Positions 1 to 4,614 of a DNA stretch of 8,439 nucleotides are shown here, piece by piece (the stretch's first letter is position 1; every line of letters begins with the position of its first letter). This DNA is from Alphaproteobacteria bacterium (GTDB lineage Bacteria > Pseudomonadota > Alphaproteobacteria > Rhizobiales > Hyphomicrobiaceae). The stretch is from the NCBI GenBank assembly GCA_024279745.1, contig JAJRRE010000373.1, forward strand, positions 1-8,439. Reading direction: 5' to 3'. The notes beneath the pieces are model-generated. The model worked only from the letters and a program-made list of their open reading frames with translations, had not been told where the DNA came from and searched no databases. Position numbers and translations under genes: made by a program.

Positions 1-942
1 CCGCGGCTCGATCTCATCAATAGTGAAGCCGGAAACCGGGCAAGCGAAATTAGCGGAAAAGACCAGCCGCTCATGGGTCTCATTCTTGGACTTGTTGGCG
101 CCGCCGCCCTTCTTCTTCGGCAGTGGCTTATCGGCAAACTCGGCCACCACCAGGCCATCGCTCAGCGCCAGTGCCGCCTCAAAACTCTCCGCCAGCCTTG
201 TCGCCATATCGGGCCGCACGACAATGCGGTCAACAACCACATCAATGTCGTGTTTGAATTTTTTATCCAGCTTGGGCGCATCGGGAATTTCATGAAATGC
301 GCCATTGAGTTTGACCCGCTGGAAGCCCTGCTTCATTAGCGCGGCCAGGTCCTTTTTGAATTCGCCCTTGCGCCCGCGCACAATTGGCGCCAACAAATAA
401 AGCCGCGTGCCTTCTTCCAGCTCCATCACCCGGTCAACCATTTGTGTAACGGTTTGGCTCTCGATCGGCAGGCCGGTCGCCGGCGAATAAGGAACGCCGA
501 CGCGGGCGAACAATAGCCGCATATAGTCATAGATTTCAGTTACCGTTCCCACGGTCGAGCGCGGATTACGGCTAGTGGTTTTTTGCTCAATGGAGATCGC
601 CGGCGATAGGCCTTCGATTTGGTCGACATCGGGCTTTTGCATCATCTCCAGAAACTGGCGCGCATAAGCAGATAGACTTTCGACATAGCGCCGCTGGCCT
701 TCCGCATAGATGGTGTCGAAGGCGAGCGAGGATTTGCCCGACCCGCTCAGCCCGGTAAAGACAATGAGTTTATCGCGCGGAACTTCCAGATCGACATTCT
801 TCAGATTATGTTCGCGCGCGCCGCGTACCGCGATGATCTTGCGCTCATGCGCAGTCGGTCCGGCGCTGGGATCGCGACCCACTGGCTGAACCGTTTTGCT
901 GCCGCGTTTGCGCCCGGCAGTGGCGTTCTTGGGTGTGGTCAT
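1..942 (-). CDS. uvrA: UvrA, excinuclease ABC subunit A (N-terminal 314 residues, cut by window edge)
   Basis: UvrA is the ATP-dependent damage-recognition subunit of nucleotide excision repair; it loads UvrB at DNA lesions. Translation of the minus strand gives an N-terminal UvrA sequence with the Walker A motif GLSGSGKSS at residues 64-72. It continues through FDTIYAEGQRRYVESLSAYA, the signature loop KPDVDQIEGLSPAISIEQK and NPRSTVGTVTEIYDY, into the UvrB-binding and insertion region. The gene is still open at base 1, just after the first half of zinc finger 1. There the usual CxxC reads C301-P-V-S304, so the second cysteine is absent. A Lys-rich linker (KPLPKKKGGG, about 272-281) precedes it. 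I chose ATG 942, which leaves about 34 residues before the family core. The frame stays open upstream to a stop at 1051-1053, with a Lys/Ala/Pro-rich reading and TTG codons at 990 and 1044, so a longer basic N-terminus is possible. No strong Shine-Dalgarno distinguishes the starts. Confidence 0.97.
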   Translation of the reverse strand, partial: MTTPKNATAGRKRGSKTVQPVGRDPSAGPTAHERKIIAVRGAREHNLKNVDLEVPRDKLIVFTGLSGSGKSSLAFDTIYAEGQRRYVESLSAYARQFLEMMQKPDVDQIEGLSPAISIEQKTTSRNPRSTVGTVTEIYDYMRLLFARVGVPYSPATGLPIESQTVTQMVDRVMELEEGTRLYLLAPIVRGRKGEFKKDLAALMKQGFQRVKLNGAFHEIPDAPKLDKKFKHDIDVVVDRIVVRPDMATRLAESFEAALALSDGLVVAEFADKPLPKKKGGGANKSKNETHERLVFSANFACPVSGFTIDEIEPR

Positions 943-1127
943 TTTTTTCTTGGGAGCGGGACGCTTTGCTGGAGATTTCTTGGAGGTCAAGGCAGCGTGT
1001 TTCTTTTGGCTCGGCAGGTCAACGAACAGGAAGAACGCGGTCAATGCAACTCAAAAAGGCACGCCGCAGTGGCTATCTTTGCGCGGATACTTAATTGGCA
1101 GTGTTAGCGGCGATACGACTCACATAT

Positions 1128-1142
1128 GTTCACGATATGTAC
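1128..1142 (-). promoter_or_regulatory. Possible LexA (SOS) operator upstream of uvrA
   Basis: The sequence GTTC-N7-GTAC lies at 1128-1142. The alphaproteobacterial LexA box is known as the direct repeat GTTC-N7-GTTC, and uvrA is a classic member of that regulon. This site has one mismatch in the second half (GTAC for GTTC). It lies 186 bp upstream of the ATG at 942, or closer if an upstream TTG is used. Short degenerate motifs occur by chance, so this is a position-supported guess only. Confidence 0.35.
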
Positions 1143-1200
1143 GCAATGTTTAACGAAAACGCAAACCGAAGCTGAGTTGGATACTTGTTGTTGAACTTCC

Positions 1201-1248
1201 GCACGCTGCTACTTCTGCACACTGCTATTGGCGCACACTGCCGATGGG
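1201..1248. repeat. Three tandem imperfect 16-bp repeats
   Basis: Units at 1201-1216 (GCACGCTGCTACTTCT), 1217-1232 (GCACACTGCTATTGGC) and 1233-1248 (GCACACTGCCGATGGG) share the core GCAC(A/G)CTGC at an exact 16-bp period. The third unit contributes the left arm of the adjoining hairpin. An array of this type can be an operator array or an old duplication; nothing here decides between them. Confidence 0.6.
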
Positions 1249-1424
1249 CAGAACGGTCCATCGGCAATGGTTTTTTGTAAAACCAGTGCGCAGGAGCCGT
1301 TGCAATTTGAACGAACGGTCTCAACCATGGGAGTGAACCCGCGGCCGGAATGATAATTGAGCACGAACAAGTCCACTCCCTCCACACGCCTGTGTTGAAG
1401 CGCCGCATTATTGACCAAGGTCAT
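1209..1424 (-). CDS. Possible small cysteine-containing protein, unrecognised (71 codons)
   Basis: An ATG at 1424 on the minus strand opens 71 codons ending at TAG 1209-1211. I recognise no family. The product would carry four cysteines at about residues 41, 45, 59 and 64 (CX3C and CX4C), with no clear signal peptide. Third-position GC is mildly raised relative to the other positions, as in coding DNA, but there is no Shine-Dalgarno before the ATG. The frame also runs through the 16-bp repeats and the 9-bp palindrome, which would be odd inside a gene. The frame is open further upstream to an ATG at 1505, which would overlap the leader ORF and the transporter's ribosome-binding site. It may be a chance ORF or a gene remnant. 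Confidence 0.15.
   Translation of the reverse strand: MTLVNNAALQHRRVEGVDLFVLNYHSGRGFTPMVETVRSNCNGSCALVLQKTIADGPFCPSAVCANSSVQK
1239..1276 (+). terminator. Terminator-like or attenuator-like hairpin with T6 tract
   Basis: A perfect 9-bp inverted repeat, TGCCGATGG (1239-1247) with CCATCGGCA (1258-1266), encloses a 10-nt loop. Four bases later there is a run of six T (1271-1276). A second small hairpin follows at once: GGTTTT (1269-1274) with AAAACC (1279-1284). The T run makes it a plus-strand signal. It sits about 245 bp before the transporter start, with no confident plus-strand gene to its left. It could therefore end an unseen short transcript, act as an attenuator, or be non-functional. 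The 4-nt gap between stem and T run weakens the call. Confidence 0.38.
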
Positions 1425-1455
1425 GGTTTGGCCCGGCCGCCAGGAGGTATCACTC

Positions 1456-1509
1456 GTGTTGATCTTCTTAATTTTTGGGCCGCTACGGCCTTTGCTGCAA
1501 TCCAATTAG
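1456..1509 (+). CDS. Possible leader peptide ORF upstream of the sulfur transporter
   Basis: A consensus AGGAGG (1442-1447) lies 8 nt before a GTG at 1456. The frame runs 17 codons (MLIFLIFGPLRPLLQSN) to a TAG at 1507-1509. That stop overlaps the first bases of the transporter's own Shine-Dalgarno, AGGGGG at 1508-1513. A small hairpin, GGCCG (1478-1482) with CGGCC (1486-1490), lies inside the ORF. The strong ribosome-binding site and the stop inside the next ribosome-binding site are typical of translationally coupled leaders. The peptide is hydrophobic and Leu-rich, with no run of one amino acid that would name a regulatory signal. Function is not known. Confidence 0.35.
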   Translation: MLIFLIFGPLRPLLQSN

Positions 1510-1519
1510 GGGGTGCGCC

Positions 1520-2668
1520 ATGACACTTGCGACCATAGTGGATCTCACACCAATGCTTGATGCCTATGGTGAAGGCGCTGTTTTGGCGATGGCCGGGTTG
1601 CTGATCGGCTTGTCATTTGGCGCCTTTGCACAGCGCAGCCAGTTTTGTCTGCGCGCCAGCGTGGTTGAAGTTGCACGCGGTTCGTTGGGGCCCCGGTTCA
1701 CGGTTTGGATTGTCGCGTTTTCAGCCGCATTGTTTTTCACTCAGGCCGCGATTTCATCTGGTCTGCTTGAGGTTTCGCAAGTGCGCCAATTGGCAACGCG
1801 CGGGTCGTTGTCGGGGGCGATTATAGGCGGACTATTGTTCGGGGTCGGTATGATCCTGGCGCGCGGCTGCGCCAGTCGGTTGCTGGTGTTGTCGGGCACC
1901 GGCAATATGCGCGCGATCATCTCCGGTCTGGTTTTGACATTGGTAGCGCAGGCCTCATTGCGCGGTGTGCTGTCGCCGCTACGGGAAAAACTGTCGGCTA
2001 TTTGGACTGTTGAAGGCGGGGCGTCGCGCGATCTGCTGGCATTGTTCGGCTTTGGTAACCCGATGGGCCTGGCGATTGGTGTGGTTTTGCCTGGCTTCGC
2101 CCTGTGGCTGGTGCGGCGCAATCATGTCAAAGCCTGTTTTGGCTGGGCCGGTGCGCTTGGTGTCGGGGCTGCTATAACGCTCGGCTGGGTGTTGACCTAT
2201 GCCCTGTCAACGCAGTCGTTTGAACCTGTTGCCGTCAAGAGCGTCAGCTTTACCGGACCATCGGCGGACACGCTTATGGGGCTGGTGAATGTGCCGACGA
2301 TAAGGCTTGGGTTTGATATCGCGCTGGTCCCCGGTGTGTTTCTTGGCGCTTTGATTGCGGCGGTTTTAAGCGGGTCGTTCAAATTGCAAGGGTTTGAATG
2401 CGGCACCTGCCTGATCCGCTATATGAGCGGCGCCGGCCTGATGGGCTTTGGCGGGATGCTAGCGGGCGGCTGTGCGGTGGGCGCGGGTGTAACAGGCGGC
2501 TCGATCTTTGCGCTCACTGCCTGGTTGGCGCTCTTCTTCATGTGGGTTGGAGCGGCAGCAACCGATTGGCTGGTGGACCGGCGTGGCACCAAAGCGCAGA
2601 ACCCGGACGCCTTATTGGTTCTCAGCGCCGAACAAATTGAAGCACACCGGGCGCTGCCGGCTGAATGA
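1520..2668 (+). CDS. YeeE/YedE-family (TsuA-type) sulfur-compound transporter, 382 aa
   Basis: This is an integral inner-membrane protein of the YeeE/YedE family, whose characterised member TsuA imports thiosulfate through a chain of conserved cysteines. The sequence is highly hydrophobic with repeated Gly-rich membrane segments and family-typical cysteine motifs: RSQFCLR (C43), LARGCASR (C117), FECGTCLIR (C294, C297) and AGGCAVGAG (C318). The two internal halves look alike, as expected of the family fold. I chose ATG 1520 because AGGGGG (1508-1513) precedes it by 6 nt. An in-frame TTG at 1477 would add an implausible cysteine-rich start. No TusA, rhodanese or sulfurtransferase gene is adjacent in the window, although such partners are often found beside family members. 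Thiosulfate is therefore the likely substrate but not proven; another reduced-sulfur compound is possible. The only nearby control elements are the leader ORF and the upstream hairpin. Confidence 0.92.
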   Translation: MTLATIVDLTPMLDAYGEGAVLAMAGLLIGLSFGAFAQRSQFCLRASVVEVARGSLGPRFTVWIVAFSAALFFTQAAISSGLLEVSQVRQLATRGSLSGAIIGGLLFGVGMILARGCASRLLVLSGTGNMRAIISGLVLTLVAQASLRGVLSPLREKLSAIWTVEGGASRDLLALFGFGNPMGLAIGVVLPGFALWLVRRNHVKACFGWAGALGVGAAITLGWVLTYALSTQSFEPVAVKSVSFTGPSADTLMGLVNVPTIRLGFDIALVPGVFLGALIAAVLSGSFKLQGFECGTCLIRYMSGAGLMGFGGMLAGGCAVGAGVTGGSIFALTAWLALFFMWVGAAATDWLVDRRGTKAQNPDALLVLSAEQIEAHRALPAE

Positions 2669-2786
2669 GCACCGCCGTCTCAAAAATAAGGGCCGGAGTT
2701 ATTGAGCAATAGGCACAGCAGTACTCGTATCTAAAAATCGTGCGCAGTGACGGCCCCGAATAGGCACTGCCAATGTGCGGCGTGGA

Positions 2787-2808
2787 TGGCGGTGCTGCTG
2801 TGCCGCCA
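2787..2808 (-). terminator. Hairpin just after the YkgJ-type gene, possible weak transcript end
   Basis: TGGCGG (2787-2792) pairs with CCGCCA (2803-2808) around a 10-nt loop, 4 bases beyond the TAA of the minus-strand gene. It lies between convergent genes, where a terminator is expected. There is no T run on either side, so it is not a canonical Rho-independent terminator. Confidence 0.25.
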
Positions 2809-2812
2809 CGGG

Positions 2813-3184
2813 TTAGTCTTCCGAATGGTCGGTTAGCGCGATGTAGGTCTTATCTTCCTGGGCATTGCGTTCAAATTTCAGAAAATCATAATAACCGCAG
2901 CGCCCATCGCCGGGAAAATCGCGGCACACAGCCGGGCGCGAGTCGTATGTCGTGCAGCGGCGCTTGTCGGTGTCGAAGAAGCGGCAGATTTTGCCGTAGA
3001 TGTCATCTTTCTTGCGCTTCATCACGCGCTTATAACCATGCGCTTCACGGGTGAACTTTTTCCTGGCCTCGTCAACTGTCAGCTCATGGCCTTTCGCCAG
3101 CCGTTTGACATCGCGTTTGGTCAAGGTGATGACCGGATAGGAGCAGCAATAGCCAGGGCATTTCTTGCAATTATAAGCAACCAT
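2813..3184 (-). CDS. YkgJ-family cysteine-cluster (putative metal-binding) protein, 123 aa
   Basis: This small soluble protein belongs to the YkgJ/CxxCxxxCC family, thought to bind zinc or an iron-sulfur cluster; no reaction is firmly established. It has eight cysteines. The N-terminal set is C6-KK-C9-PGY-C13-C14. A second set lies at C67 (ICRFF), C77 (RRCTTYDSRP), C87 (AVCRDFPGD) and C96 (GRCGYYD). CRFFD...CTTYDSRPAVCRDFP is the characteristic block of the family. The region between them (about 22-64) is charged and Lys/Arg-rich. ATG 3184 starts three residues before the first cluster, and AGGA lies upstream at a workable distance. It reads in the same direction as the GST-like gene upstream but is separated from it by 241 bp rich in hairpins, so a shared operon is uncertain. 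A terminator-like hairpin follows the stop. Confidence 0.9.
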   Translation of the reverse strand: MVAYNCKKCPGYCCSYPVITLTKRDVKRLAKGHELTVDEARKKFTREAHGYKRVMKRKKDDIYGKICRFFDTDKRRCTTYDSRPAVCRDFPGDGRCGYYDFLKFERNAQEDKTYIALTDHSED

Positions 3185-3245
3185 CTAGAGGTCCTGATTG
3201 ATCTGTGTTGGGCGGTCAGTAGGGGAAGCGATTAGGCTATGCCCT

Positions 3246-3274
3246 TTGGCCCCGCTTTGCCGCAGCAGGGCCAA
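3246..3274 (-). other. Hairpin in the leader of the YkgJ-type gene
   Basis: TTGGCCC (3246-3252) pairs with GGGCCAA (3268-3274). The stem extends inward by GCT/AGC (3254-3256 with 3264-3266) across one position. That position is a G-U wobble only in the minus-strand RNA; on the plus strand it is a C-A mismatch. The minus strand is therefore the likelier RNA, placing the hairpin about 62 nt before the ATG at 3184. No T tract follows. Confidence 0.4.
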
Positions 3275-3316
3275 TCTTCAAGCTCGCTTTATCGGTCAAT
3301 CACGGCGCTAAATCAA

Positions 3317-3382
3317 GACGCCAATGGGCGTCGTCCCAAGTTGAATTTGGCAATCGAACAACGGGGGCGACGCCCATAGGGC
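3317..3382. repeat. Overlapping, mutually exclusive palindromes
   Basis: A long stem joins ATGGGCGTCGTCCC (3324-3337) to GGGGCGACGCCCAT (3364-3377): ten perfect pairs, a T-G wobble, and three more pairs. A further GTTG/CAAC (3340-3343 with 3359-3362) stacks inside. Two short hairpins compete for the same arms: GACGCC/GGCGTC (3317-3322 with 3327-3332) and GCCC/GGGC (3372-3375 with 3379-3382). The element lies 44 bp beyond the GST-like gene's stop. It could be a repetitive extragenic palindrome, an mRNA 3'-end stabiliser or a protein-binding site. I see no second copy in this window. Confidence 0.55.
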
Positions 3383-3425
3383 ACATGATTCTGGGTGGGC
3401 GATCAGCTGGCTGGGAGTGATGCCT

Positions 3426-4127
3426 CTACAATTCAGGGAAATATTTTGCCTTCATGCGCTCATTATAGGCCTTGATATTGGCGTGGCCCTCCAGCGCATC
3501 GCGAATTGGTGCTTTAAACTGTGGGCACAAGCCGCCATTTGTGAAAGCGAAAATGGTGGCATCAATACCGGTGACCGTATCGCCCATGAAATAGGGTTTG
3601 TCGCCAAGATAGTCGGCAATGGCGGTGACGCCCTTTTTCGCGAGCAGCGCGCGTTCTTCGCTGCTATGGCGGCCAAAGCCCTGGCCTTGCAGATTGGCGG
3701 CAATTTTCCGGCGCACCATTTTCGCAACAACCGGGCGGATCAGTTTTGGCGCGGAATCAAAGAATTTGATCGGACCGGCGTTGAAATTATCATCGTCCAT
3801 CCAGCGACTATGGACGATCGACCAATAAAGATGGTCTTCGCATAATTTTTCAAAAGCCCATGCGGTTGCGCGTTGCGACGCATCCAGGTCTTTGTCGAAG
3901 TCAATGGCGTGTTTGCTTTCCAGATGCAGGCGGATGAAGGTGGAATCGGCGATGATTTGATCGCCGTCTTTTAGGTATGGCAATTTACCCTTCGGCGCTT
4001 TGTTGAAGCCTTTGGTATTGGTTTCAAATTCCAGGCCTGATATCTTCAGCATGGTCAGGGTTTTGGAGACGAAGGGACTGGGGTCCGGCAAACCAAAGGC
4101 CGGTCCAAATGTATAAAGCGTCAGCAT
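3426..4127 (-). CDS. Glutathione S-transferase family protein, metaxin/FAX-like, 233 aa
   Basis: This is a cytosolic thioredoxin-fold protein of the GST superfamily, closest in pattern to the FAX/metaxin-like bacterial members. The N-terminal domain begins LYTFGPAFGLPDPSPFVSK, the family's recognisable start. It continues with the cis-proline region PKGKLPYL (about 45-52) and the ADSTFI motif (60-65) that normally binds the glutamyl part of glutathione. The helical C-terminal domain runs to the end and contains YFMGDTVTGIDATIFAF (about 179-195), the usual folding motif with a conserved Asp. There is no obvious catalytic Cys-x-x-Cys near the N-terminus. Substrate and activity are unknown, and members of this branch often lack measured conjugating activity. 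ATG 4127 fits the family length, although no clear Shine-Dalgarno precedes it. The gene is transcribed away from the dipeptidase gene across the region that holds the candidate sRNA. Confidence 0.9.
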   Translation of the reverse strand: MLTLYTFGPAFGLPDPSPFVSKTLTMLKISGLEFETNTKGFNKAPKGKLPYLKDGDQIIADSTFIRLHLESKHAIDFDKDLDASQRATAWAFEKLCEDHLYWSIVHSRWMDDDNFNAGPIKFFDSAPKLIRPVVAKMVRRKIAANLQGQGFGRHSSEERALLAKKGVTAIADYLGDKPYFMGDTVTGIDATIFAFTNGGLCPQFKAPIRDALEGHANIKAYNERMKAKYFPEL

Positions 4128-4337
4128 GATGTCGTGTATGATCCTGTATCTGAAGGCGGTGGGGGAAGTGTCTTGTGTTGCCCCTAAAGGGCAGACGGAC
4201 AGTTGATCTAACGCATCTATTGCGGACAGACAATAAACAACGTTGTGAAGAACAAACGCAGCAGAGTAGGGCGTGCAAAGTTATGCCAGGATCGTTTGGT
4301 GATCGTGATCAGTTTAAATGGTGCGCTCTAATTGATC

Positions 4338-4374
4338 AAAAAAAATGGACGCAGAGTCCCTGTGCTCTGCGCCC
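4338..4374 (-). terminator. Rho-independent terminator of the candidate sRNA
   Basis: On the minus strand, GGGCGCAGAG (4374-4365) pairs with CTCTGCGTCC (4356-4347) around an 8-nt loop. One of the ten pairs is a G-U wobble that exists only in the minus-strand RNA. One base later there are eight consecutive T (4345-4338). No protein gene on the minus strand ends just upstream: the nearest minus gene to the right, the SixA-like one, ends at 5525. The terminator therefore implies a short independent transcript. Confidence 0.75.
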
Positions 4375-4460
4375 CTATAGATCCCAACCAGGAGGAATAG
4401 TTGTGGATCACTATGCAAGGGAGTGTAGGCGCGCGCCTTTGAACCGCCATTGAATGGCCT
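4338..4460 (-). ncRNA. Candidate small RNA with CCUCCU (anti-Shine-Dalgarno) loop
   Basis: Read on the minus strand, three hairpins follow each other. The first is GCCAT-loop-ATGGC (4458-4446). The second is a 9-bp stem of GATCC/GGATC plus CAAC/GTTG with a single bulge (4409-4380); its 11-nt loop exposes CCUCCU. The third is a 10-bp stem (4374-4347) followed by eight T (4345-4338), a textbook Rho-independent terminator. A 12-bp palindrome AGGCGCGCGCCT (4427-4438) lies between the first two. A possible -10 (AATAAT) about 10 nt upstream of the first hairpin would give an RNA of roughly 120 nt; the 5' end is a guess. Alphaproteobacteria are known to make Hfq-associated sRNAs with CCUCC-rich hairpin loops that pair with ribosome-binding sites (the alpha-r14 or 'cuckoo' type). 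I infer a similar role; the family assignment is not proven. Confidence 0.5.
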
Positions 4461-4614
4461 GTTCATTATTGGTTCATCAAACGGGACCGGGTCATCGGGC
4501 TGGAAAACTTGTCGTTGCGGGTTCACTATTCTGGCGATTGCGCCCATGACTAATTATGACACTAATTTGAGTGCCACAGATGCTGTGATTGCGTGTGGTG
4601 CGGAGACTGTAAAT

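Larger units (their letters stand above)
943..1519. other. Divergent intergenic region between uvrA and the sulfur transporter
   Basis: This is 577 bases without a confidently recognised protein gene. From left to right it holds a Lys/Ala/Pro-rich possible upstream extension of uvrA (943-1050), a LexA-box-like site (1128-1142), three 16-bp tandem repeats (1201-1248) and a terminator-like hairpin with a T6 run (1239-1276). It also holds a weak minus-strand ORF (1209-1424) and a leader-like plus-strand ORF with a strong AGGAGG (1442-1509). I could not identify a convincing -35/-10 pair for either flanking gene. Confidence 0.6.
4128..4614. other. Divergent intergenic region between the GST-like and dipeptidase genes
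   Basis: This is 487 bases without a protein gene I can defend. The right half (about 4338-4460) carries a candidate minus-strand small RNA ending in a Rho-independent terminator. The left half (4128-4337) is AT-richer, with a small hairpin TGCCC/GGGCA near 4172-4186 and several GATC-containing repeats around 4290-4340. It should hold the GST-like promoter, but no convincing -35/-10 pair stands out. The stretch 4461-4614 should hold the dipeptidase promoter; again I see no strong match. Confidence 0.6.

Noticed and set aside
808..1107. Plus-strand ORFs over the uvrA start.
   Set aside because: They are antisense shadows of uvrA, whose minus-strand frame gives unmistakable UvrA motifs.
1130..1408. 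Second minus-strand ORF of 92 codons in the uvrA-transporter gap.
   Set aside because: No ribosome-binding site and no recognisable domain. It overlaps the other weak ORF in a different frame and would run through the LexA-like site.
1475..1519. Upstream TTG start for the transporter.
   Set aside because: It adds a Cys-rich non-family start and lacks a ribosome-binding site. ATG 1520 has AGGGGG at ideal distance.
4403..4453. Plus-strand 16-codon ORF (GTG 4403) with a good AGGAGG at 4390-4395.
   Set aside because: The AGGAGG is the loop of the minus-strand sRNA hairpin. The terminator polarity and T8 run favour the minus-strand RNA, and the peptide has no recognisable feature. It remains the main alternative reading.
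4175..4453. Longer plus-strand frame of about 92 codons in the same phase.
   Set aside because: It crosses the terminator and sRNA hairpins, has no ribosome-binding site at its start and reads as non-coding composition.
4450..4614. 55-codon upstream extension of the dipeptidase.
   Set aside because: The reading before ATG 4615 has no family similarity, overlaps the 5' end of the sRNA locus and would bury the signal peptide internally.
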